Below, piece by piece: positions 35,701-40,832 of a stretch of 40,832 nt of DNA. The stretch's first letter is position 1; each line of letters opens with the position of its first letter. Location of the stretch: positions 1 through 40,832 of the forward strand of contig WJIJ01000039.1 in assembly GCA_014730345.1 (NCBI GenBank). Reading direction: 5' to 3'. A program made the position numbers and the translations under genes. The notes beneath the pieces were generated by a model. The model was not told where the DNA came from. It ran no database searches and worked only from the letters and a program-made list of their open reading frames with translations. This stretch comes from Candidatus Zixiibacteriota bacterium (GTDB taxonomy: Bacteria > Zixibacteria > MSB-5A5 > UM-FILTER-46-8).

Positions 35701-35811
35701 GGCGGCCTTTTTCTTAGCGGCTTTTTTCGTGGTTTTCTTCTTAACCGCCTTTTTCGCCTTTTTAGGAGATTTTTTTGCGGCCTTCTTTTTCGTTGACTTT
35801 TTCTTAACCAT
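32788..35811 (-). CDS. ppdK: Pyruvate, phosphate dikinase with long lysine-rich N-terminal extension
   Basis: Interconverts pyruvate, ATP and phosphate with phosphoenolpyruvate, AMP and pyrophosphate. Residues 123-1007 are a complete enzyme of normal size: KYVYYFGDGKAEG at 123-135, LLGGKGAGLAEM, VSVRSGAKFSMPGMMDT in the ATP-grasp part, the phosphohistidine loop LTSRGGMTSHAAVVARGMGK with His576 (equivalent to His455) and the PEP-binding barrel with FSFGTNDLTQMGFGYSRDDA and GICGEHGG. Residues 2-100 are an extra arm of almost only Lys, Ala and Thr, with blocks of KKK, followed by a linker. The ATG at 35811 has AAAGGG 7 bases upstream. In-frame internal starts (Met84, or GTG codons near residues 99 and 104) would shorten or remove the arm and cannot be ruled out. 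Confidence 0.95.
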   Translation of the reverse strand: MVKKKSTKKKAAKKSPKKAKKAVKKKTTKKAAKKKAAGKKTARKKAAKKKTTKKKSAKKVTKKAKKATTKKKTTKKKATKKKTMKKKATKKKATKKKSVKTRVVKVGIPQKKTGASKKTPKGKYVYYFGDGKAEGAGDMKDLLGGKGAGLAEMTNAGVPVPPGFTITTEVCTLFYENNMTIPEKADEQMLKYLEKVEKSVGKKFGNPKDPLLVSVRSGAKFSMPGMMDTVLNLGLNDETVVGLAELTGNERFALDSYRRFIAMFGNVVLGIDKADFEDILDEIKEHNRLKFDTDLTPDHLKTLIERFKGVIREKTGEDFPQDPLTQLRMSRDAVFKSWNNPRAITYRKSENIPGDLGTAVNVQTMVFGNMGTNSATGVGFTRDPATGNPDFYGEYLTNAQGEDVVAGIRTPKHISELGKEMPKVYNQLVDITTKLEKHYRDIQDFEFTIQEGTLYMLQTRTGKRTAHAAVKIAVDMVKEKLITEQEALFRIAPESLNQLLHRNIDPSATPTVIARGLSASPGAASGKVVFNAEDAERFAEDGNNVILVRHETNPDDINGMIASRGILTSRGGMTSHAAVVARGMGKPCVAGCEEIKVYYSEKNFIVGEHIVKEGDVITLNGSTGEVMLGEVPTIEPELSGEFGIFMSWADKYRRLKIRTNADVPRDAEQAIKFGAEGIGLCRTEHMFFAEDRLPIVREMILAENEQKRSEALEKLLPFQKKDFKGLFEVMRGYPVTIRTIDPPLHEFLPKREELMVEIAEMKVRKDDPEQIKEKEFLLNRVEELTEFNPMLGHRGCRLGITYPEITEMQARAIFEAACEVAHSGKPVVPEVMIPLVGTVAELKNQKEIIVRVAEEVIKKHGVDLKYLVGTMIEIPRGALTADEIAEEADFFSFGTNDLTQMGFGYSRDDAAKFLRYYVDHGILDADPFVTLDQSGIGQLVRMGTEKGRATKKDLKVGICGEHGGDPKSIEFCNAIGLDYVSCSPFRVPIARLAAAQATLEDTGWTMA

Positions 35812-35911
35812 TATACGCCCTTTCTATTACAATAAATGATTTCGCTAACTCAATAGTACCAAAGCGGTTATAGAACCTTAAAGTGAAAAACCTGTTCGTT
35901 AATTTGCAGAA

Positions 35912-35940
35912 ATTGTAAACGAGATTTTTCAAAATTGCAA
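35912..35940 (-). promoter_or_regulatory. Candidate sigma-70 promoter for ppdK
   Basis: On the minus strand TTGCAA (35935-35940) and TACAAT (35912-35917) are separated by exactly 17 bases. The implied leader is about 95 bases. Confidence 0.5.
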
Positions 35941-36022
35941 GTAAAAAATTCATTGAACATGATTGAACAACAAAAAGATGCGTATATTTTACACAACCCC
36001 AAATCTACCGGAAATATTTTCC

Positions 36023-36050
36023 TTGACATCGGAGCGAAATTTGTTATTTT
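36023..36050 (+). promoter_or_regulatory. Candidate sigma-70 promoter for the secreted protein gene
   Basis: TTGACA at 36023-36028 is a perfect -35 box; TATTTT at 36045-36050 is a fair -10 box after 16 bases. The leader would be about 330 bases. Confidence 0.5.
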
Positions 36051-36273
36051 GGGGAACGAGAGGGGAAACTGCATAATTTTTCTACTTGCTAAGGCCTAAA
36101 GGCGAAACTGAAAAATGAATATTCCGGCAGCAGAGGCGTTGTGCTCTATTTTGCAAAATCAAAAATTTTCGACCGTATCGGATAATCGTTTTATGTATCA
36201 GGGGATTTTTATAAGGACCCCTAAAAACTGAATTATATGATAGCCATACCTTTAACTTCAAATAATTAATTAT

Positions 36274-36284
36274 AAGGAGGTGAT
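36274..36284 (+). promoter_or_regulatory. Isolated strong Shine-Dalgarno element without start codon
   Basis: AAGGAGGTGAT is complementary over 11 bases to the usual 3' end of 16S rRNA, yet no start codon lies at a usable distance and the next real start is 105 bases downstream with its own AAGGAG. It resembles the STAB-SD elements of Bacillus cry3 leaders, which bind 30S subunits and protect mRNA. Confidence 0.45.
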
Positions 36285-36388
36285 AGCTCTTAACTTAATT
36301 AACAGTTGTAGTTCCGTGTTTCTCAAAGATTAAACCTAACTATTTAAGGAATTACAGTATTAAACTTAAACTAAGGAGTTTAGCAGTA

Positions 36389-39300
36389 ATGAAGAGAATT
36401 TCATTAGTATTGTGCTTGATTCTGACCGTCGCTTTCGTTGGCTCGGCTTTCGCCGATATTTCTTCTGTATCACGTCAGGACGTTCAGAAAAAGGCAACCG
36501 TTCAAGAAAATGGTTATATGACCGCTGAGGAATATAACCGTGTTGTGGAAGGCCCCCAGCTTCCCTACGAAACCATTGCTATCGAAAACAATAATCACAG
36601 AGGACAGAATCCCGACAATAAGGGCCCTCAGCCCCGCCAGGGAGACATCCTTGACTATACGGGTTCTGAAACCTTTGACGCCGACCTCGGCGAATTCACT
36701 AACTACACAATTCTCGGTGGCGGTTTTACCTGGCTCGGAACCGATGGTAACCCTCCCGGTTGCGCCTTCTACGATGATTACCAGGGCGACCAGGATGCTT
36801 ATCTCGTATCCAACGGCTATTTCACCGTTCCGGATGCCGACAACCAGCACCTGATGTTTGACCAGAGAGACGACTATGCCTCTTACTATGTCCTTCACCA
36901 GGTTCTCGTAACCGATAACTTCACCGGCGATCCCACAACCACCACTTGGGATGTCCTTTATGAAGGCGTTGCCCCCACTGCCTGGACTACCGAAAGATTA
37001 TCTCTCGAAGCTTATCGCGGTGTTCCGGTAGTTTTCGCTTTCCATTATGTCGGCAACTATGCTGACGAATGGCATATCGACAACGTAATGGTAGATGAAT
37101 ACATACCTCTTCCTCCGCCGGCAAACGATGACTGCGTTGACGCCGAATACCTCGGCGACACCTTCCCGATTACAGGTTCCGGTACCACAATTGGCGCTAC
37201 CGTGGACTGCCCGGGCGTCCTCGACTGGAACGGCGTATGGTATACCTTCGATGTTCCTCATACTTCAAACGACATCTACATCCAGATCTGCCCGACCGCG
37301 GCTGACCTGTACAATGTCGGTATCGTCCTGATGGACGACTGCAACTGCGATGACTATGTCATTCGCGACGTTGGCGGCTTCATTTATGATGTATGCCCCG
37401 GCGGTTGGACCGGTTACGAGATGACCTTCCAGGCTTATCCCGGCCCGGCAACCGTTTACTGGCCGGCTAACGCTCAGCCGTCCGATTTCTCCGGTATGGA
37501 CTTCGACTTCACCATTGACGTGACCGAAGCCGTTCCCCCGCCGACCGGCGACACCTGCGATGATCCTATCATCATCGATGGTAACCCTGTTGGCTATACT
37601 GACACCCAGGACAACACCCAGTTCCAGGATGACTATGGTTACAGCGGTCCGGACGTTGTTTACGAATTCACTCTGGACAGCCCGATGGCTTTGGAATTCC
37701 AGACCTGTAACTCACCGGATAACTTCCGCGCCGTTCTGCGTCTGTATGATGACTGCGGTGTAAACGAGCTCGATTATGTTGCCTACAGCGGTTGTGCCAA
37801 TGACCACGCCCTGTTAACATACGACTTCGCCGACGCCGGAACTTACTGGTTGATCGTTGATGCTTCCGGTGTTGCTCCGAACACCGGTACTTACACTCTT
37901 GAGATAGATGAATACATTCCGCCGCAACCGCCCGCAAACGACAGCTGTCAGAACGCGGAATACATCGGCGATGTAGTTGACTATCCGTTCTCCACCGTTT
38001 CGGCTACCGCCAGCGGTCTTGGTACCTGTTTGACCTCGCCTGACATCTGGTATGTCTATACAGCTACCTGCGATGGTAACGCCACCTTCAGCCTGCTCGG
38101 TTCTTCTTACGACACCAAGATGGCTGTTTACGACGGCGTTTCCTGCGACCCGCTCCCGGTCGAAATCGAATGTAATGACGATTTCGGCGGCCTGCAGTCC
38201 CAGGTTACATGGTCGGCCACAGCCGGCACCGAATACCTCGTACAGGTTGGTGGTTACTCCAGCAACGTTGGCGACGGTATCATCAATACCTGGTGCGAGC
38301 TTCCGCCGGTACCCCTCTGCTGTCAGGATCCTGACACTATCAACTGGAGCCTGATCACTTCCGATACCGACCTTGGTTACAGACTCTATGACAACTTCCT
38401 CTGCGATGACCTGACCGAAATCGGAAGCATGCAGTTCTTCGGCGGCGACCTCCAGTACAGCGGCGGTTGGAGTGAATGTAACGAAGACCCGATGCCGTTC
38501 GAAATCAAGTTCTACGCTGACAACGGCGGTATTCCCGACACCATGAACCCGGTTGCCACTTTTAACGTCGACTTAAGCGGCGTATTCGTAACCCAGCTCA
38601 GTGGAACCTATGACCTCTATGAATACAACGTTACCTTCGACACCCCGGTTGCCCTCAACGAAGGTTGGGTATCCATCCAGGGTATCGGTAATGGCGACAC
38701 CTGTGTATTCATGTGGCTCAACGCTACTGACGGTGACAACCTGTCCTACCAGGAATACCCGGACGGCTCACTGGAACAGCGCACCGACGACCTCGCTCGT
38801 TGTATGTTTGCCCCGACAGTATCGGATCTCGAAATCGGAATGATCCCGGATATCACTCCGCCGATCACACTTCCGGCTGGCTCCAACTTCACCTATGAAG
38901 GTACTCTGACCAACAATACCGACGGCGACCTTTACACCGACGTATGGCTCAGAGCCCATCATATCCCGACCGGAACTTACTACGGTCCGCGGACCATTTA
39001 CTATGACCTTATGGTTCCTGCCAACTCTACTGCCAGTTGGTACCCGGTCGTACAGAACATCAGCGCCTACGCTCCTCTCGGCGATTACTATTATATCGCT
39101 ACCTGCGGCGAATGGCCTGACAACAATATCGTAGACTCCACCTACTTCATGGTCACCGTAACTGCCGCTGACGGCAACGTTGACGATCCAGGCTGGGCCG
39201 TCTATGGTTGGGGCGAAAGCACTCCGGAAATTCCGACCGAATTCGCTCTTAACGGAAACTATCCGAATCCGTTCAACGCTGAGACCAACATCAGCTTCGA

Positions 39301-39499
39301 CCTTCCGCAGAACACCCATGTAAACCTCGAAGTTTACAACCTTATGGGTCAGAAAGTCGAAACTCTCGTTGACGGTCTCATGAATGCCGGTCAGCATACC
39401 GTAAGATGGGATGCTTCTACTGTATCCAGCGGTATCTACTTCTACAAACTGACCGCCGGCAAGTTCACTCAGACCAAGAAGATGAACCTGCTTAAGTAA
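36389..39499 (+). CDS. Large secreted multidomain protein with Por/T9SS-type sorting domain
   Basis: The 1036-residue protein has a Sec signal peptide (MKRISLVLCLILTVAFVGSAFA), then an N-terminal region with a beta-sandwich-like segment (about residues 90-235, including YYVLHQVLVTDNF and VFAFHYVGNYADEWHIDNV, as in cleaved-adhesin or MAM-like jelly rolls). Three PPC-like repeats follow, near residues 244, 383 and 512, with the motif PPxND(S)CxxAExxGD. Then comes a cysteine-containing domain from about 640 (TSDTDLGYRLYDNFLCDD), a further Ig-like part and the sorting domain from about 947 (NGNYPNPFNAETNISFDLPQ to TKKMNLLK). No protease or glycosidase active site was seen, so it is probably a structural or binding surface protein. 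Codons favour AAC, GAC, TAC and TTC, suggesting high expression. The ATG has AAGGAG 10 bases upstream. Confidence 0.9.
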   Translation: MKRISLVLCLILTVAFVGSAFADISSVSRQDVQKKATVQENGYMTAEEYNRVVEGPQLPYETIAIENNNHRGQNPDNKGPQPRQGDILDYTGSETFDADLGEFTNYTILGGGFTWLGTDGNPPGCAFYDDYQGDQDAYLVSNGYFTVPDADNQHLMFDQRDDYASYYVLHQVLVTDNFTGDPTTTTWDVLYEGVAPTAWTTERLSLEAYRGVPVVFAFHYVGNYADEWHIDNVMVDEYIPLPPPANDDCVDAEYLGDTFPITGSGTTIGATVDCPGVLDWNGVWYTFDVPHTSNDIYIQICPTAADLYNVGIVLMDDCNCDDYVIRDVGGFIYDVCPGGWTGYEMTFQAYPGPATVYWPANAQPSDFSGMDFDFTIDVTEAVPPPTGDTCDDPIIIDGNPVGYTDTQDNTQFQDDYGYSGPDVVYEFTLDSPMALEFQTCNSPDNFRAVLRLYDDCGVNELDYVAYSGCANDHALLTYDFADAGTYWLIVDASGVAPNTGTYTLEIDEYIPPQPPANDSCQNAEYIGDVVDYPFSTVSATASGLGTCLTSPDIWYVYTATCDGNATFSLLGSSYDTKMAVYDGVSCDPLPVEIECNDDFGGLQSQVTWSATAGTEYLVQVGGYSSNVGDGIINTWCELPPVPLCCQDPDTINWSLITSDTDLGYRLYDNFLCDDLTEIGSMQFFGGDLQYSGGWSECNEDPMPFEIKFYADNGGIPDTMNPVATFNVDLSGVFVTQLSGTYDLYEYNVTFDTPVALNEGWVSIQGIGNGDTCVFMWLNATDGDNLSYQEYPDGSLEQRTDDLARCMFAPTVSDLEIGMIPDITPPITLPAGSNFTYEGTLTNNTDGDLYTDVWLRAHHIPTGTYYGPRTIYYDLMVPANSTASWYPVVQNISAYAPLGDYYYIATCGEWPDNNIVDSTYFMVTVTAADGNVDDPGWAVYGWGESTPEIPTEFALNGNYPNPFNAETNISFDLPQNTHVNLEVYNLMGQKVETLVDGLMNAGQHTVRWDASTVSSGIYFYKLTAGKFTQTKKMNLLK

Positions 39500-39528
39500 T
39501 CTTAGAACGGATTACGTTTAAATACCTT

Positions 39529-39558
39529 GCGCCGGGTCTAACCGCCCGGCGCTTTTTT
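39529..39558 (+). terminator. Rho-independent terminator after the secreted protein gene
   Basis: GCGCCGGG (39529-39536) and CCCGGCGC (39545-39552) form a perfect 8-bp GC stem followed by six T's. Confidence 0.92.
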
Positions 39559-39621
39559 ATTGGTTCTCTTCCCATCCTTTAACTATATTATATAAACACA
39601 ATCCCCCAACGCGGAGGTTAC

Positions 39622-40077
39622 ATGAATAAAATCCGGGAGTCCTTTCTGATTGTAGGCGGTATAGCCAACGTCGCTATAGCCCTTTTGCACCTGGTTATTA
39701 TTTTCCTGGGCGCGCCGGCTTATCGATTATTCGGCGCCGGGGAAACCATGGCGCGAATGGCCGAGGAAGGTTCCGTTATTCCGGGAATCGTTACATTCGT
39801 TTTAACCCTGTTTTTCATTTTATTCGCTCTCTATGCTTTTTCCGGCGCGAATGTTATTCCCCGGCTTCCTTACTTGAAAAAGGGACTTATCATCATAGGC
39901 GCTGTTTACTGCCTTCGGGGATTAATGCTGCTTCCGGCTCTGATCATGGAAAACGCGGGCGCGTTCGAGACTATCACTTCGCTGGCGGCGTTTATAATCG
40001 GCCTGTGTTATCTAATCGGGAGCATCGGTTTTAAACAGAAGGGAAGAACCGAATCTGCCGTTGAGCCCGGTAACTAA
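39622..40077 (+). CDS. Small four-helix integral membrane protein, function unknown
   Basis: The 151-residue protein has four predicted membrane helices (about residues 8-30, 52-71, 81-103 and 115-135) and a hydrophilic C-terminus. The ATG has a good GGAGG site. No motif of catalysis or transport was recognised. It is followed 108 bases later by the methyltransferase gene on the same strand, but nothing links their functions. Confidence 0.7.
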   Translation: MNKIRESFLIVGGIANVAIALLHLVIIFLGAPAYRLFGAGETMARMAEEGSVIPGIVTFVLTLFFILFALYAFSGANVIPRLPYLKKGLIIIGAVYCLRGLMLLPALIMENAGAFETITSLAAFIIGLCYLIGSIGFKQKGRTESAVEPGN

Positions 40078-40185
40078 TCCGCCGGTATTCTATTCCCGAC
40101 TATAAATGAAACATTGTCCGCTAATGACACGTTTTACGTTTACATACATGGCAAAAGCAATTTTAAATACAGGAGCGACGTAATA

Positions 40186-40824
40186 ATGGATATTACCTCT
40201 CCCAAAATGGAAGAATACATTAAGCAAATGCTTAACAACCATAAAAGGCAATTCGACGAGATATTGACCGAGATGGAAGATTACGCGATGGAAAACAAAT
40301 TCCCCATCATAGGTCCCATGGTCGGTCCCTTCCTCCAGCAATTGACGATTTCAACCCGCGCCAAACGTGTTTTCGAGATGGGTTCCGGCTATGGATATTC
40401 CGCGATGTGGTTCGCCGGCGGAATCCGTGATGGCGGCAAAATAATCTGTACGGACGGTTCTCCCGATAACGGCAAAAGGGCTATGGAATATTTCAAGCGC
40501 GCCGGAGTCGATGATAAAGTGGAGTTTCATATCGGCGACGCCAATGAGATTATCCAGAAATTTCACGAGCCGTTTGATATCATTTATAATGATATCGACA
40601 AAGAAGGCTACCCGTTGTCATTTGAATTGGCGATTCCAAAACTGCGCAAGGGCGGGATGTTCATCACCGATAATGTTCTCTGGTCGGGTCGTATTTTCGA
40701 TGATGAACCGACGGAATCGACAAAGGGGATTATTGAATTCAACCGCATGTTATTCTCATCGGAGGATGTCATCTCCACGATAATCCCAATCCGCGACGGA
40801 TTGGGGATAGCGGTGAAGTTGTAG
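40186..40824 (+). CDS. Class I SAM-dependent O-methyltransferase family protein
   Basis: The ATG at 40186 is chosen because AGGAG lies 10 bases upstream; an upstream in-frame TTG at 40114 would add 24 residues without a better site. The 212-residue protein has the SAM-binding motif FEMGSGYGYSAMWFA at about residues 61-75, CTDGSPDNGKRAMEYF, a motif YNDIDKEGY in the place of FIDADKxxY, and DNVLWSGRIFDD, which are the marks of the catechol/caffeoyl-CoA O-methyltransferase family. A leading 45-residue helical part is like that family's N-terminus. The Asp-Ile-Asp and DN pairs would be metal ligands. Substrate unknown. It ends 8 bases before the window edge. Confidence 0.88.
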   Translation: MDITSPKMEEYIKQMLNNHKRQFDEILTEMEDYAMENKFPIIGPMVGPFLQQLTISTRAKRVFEMGSGYGYSAMWFAGGIRDGGKIICTDGSPDNGKRAMEYFKRAGVDDKVEFHIGDANEIIQKFHEPFDIIYNDIDKEGYPLSFELAIPKLRKGGMFITDNVLWSGRIFDDEPTESTKGIIEFNRMLFSSEDVISTIIPIRDGLGIAVKL

Positions 40825-40832
40825 GTAGCGCC

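Larger units (their letters stand above)
35812..36388. other. Divergent regulatory region and long leader
   Basis: The 577-base AT-rich interval separates ppdK from the large secreted protein gene. It holds candidate promoters for both directions, and a long leader (about 335 bases) before the secreted protein with a possible hairpin AGGGG (36200-36204)/CCCCT (36218-36222), a strong isolated Shine-Dalgarno-like element at 36274-36284, and the working site AAGGAG at 36373-36378. No riboswitch family was recognised and no gene is seen. Confidence 0.6.

Noticed and set aside
35462-35839. Plus-strand frame predicting a Phe/Leu/Val-rich membrane-like protein
   Set aside because: It is the complement of the lysine-rich arm of ppdK: Lys codons AAA/AAG read backwards give TTT/CTT. 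The apparent hydrophobicity is an artefact. The same holds for the plus-strand frame at 7108-7389 opposite the SucD tail.
36052-36200. Possible cyclic-di-GMP or other known riboswitch in the leader
   Set aside because: The motifs that define the common cyclic-di-GMP-I riboswitch could not be found by eye, so no family is assigned.

Overview
The window looks like a chromosomal piece of an uncultured bacterium of the FCB superphylum. The best guess is a Zixibacteria-like or KSB1-like lineage, but this is inference. The clues are two proteins ending in a Por/type IX secretion-type C-terminal sorting domain (the 3' end of one at 1-140 and a full one at 36389-39499), lipoproteins with an NGC lipobox, a ferredoxin-linked 2-oxoglutarate oxidoreductase, and mostly Shine-Dalgarno-led genes at intermediate GC. 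No rRNA, tRNA, transposase, integrase or CRISPR array was recognised.

Layout. 1-1382: the end of a secreted protein gene, then an orphan flagellin-like gene behind a strong sigma-28 (FliA)-type promoter match. 1397-13285, all on the minus strand and read from high to low coordinates: a cyclic-2,3-diphosphoglycerate-synthetase-like P-loop protein and carbamate kinase; a CCA/poly(A) polymerase-type nucleotidyltransferase; then a TCA-cycle block of sucC, sucD, korD, korA, korB, korC, ndk, a LarA-type nickel racemase and mdh. 13626-19409, plus strand: a trans-polyprenyl diphosphate synthase, a vWA membrane protein, a rubrerythrin-like protein and two tandem paralogous lipoproteins. 19492-21240, minus strand: a neurotransmitter:sodium-symporter family transporter. 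21482-32012, plus strand: a surface polysaccharide cluster with an SGNH protein, a flippase, an O-antigen ligase/polymerase, a hexapeptide acyltransferase, a FemAB-like protein, a DegT aminotransferase, a double GT4 glycosyltransferase and a GT2 glycosyltransferase. 32086-35811, minus strand: a small zinc-ribbon protein with a very acidic tail, and pyruvate phosphate dikinase. 36389-40824, plus strand: the large secreted multidomain protein, a small membrane protein and an O-methyltransferase.

How the genes fit together. sucCD, korDABC and mdh interconvert malate/oxaloacetate and 2-oxoglutarate/succinyl-CoA/succinate using ferredoxin. With pyruvate phosphate dikinase further along, this suggests anaerobic or flexible central metabolism that could run in either direction; the direction cannot be read from sequence. 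The 21-32 kb cluster builds, acylates and exports a surface glycan, but lacks an initiating glycosyltransferase and an outer-membrane exporter here, so it is partial or relies on genes elsewhere.

The most unusual signal is a set of histone-H1-like lysine-rich tails (repeats of the KKKAT/KKKAA type) on soluble metabolic enzymes: about 100 residues before pyruvate phosphate dikinase, about 32 residues after SucD, a shorter tail on the cyclic-DPG-synthetase-like protein and a short basic stretch in KorD. The small protein downstream of the dikinase has the opposite charge, a nearly all-Asp/Glu tail. Other items worth a second look are a perfect anti-SD-complementary element with no start codon in the leader of the secreted protein gene, the orphan flagellin with its FliA-type promoter, and several strong inverted repeats in leaders.
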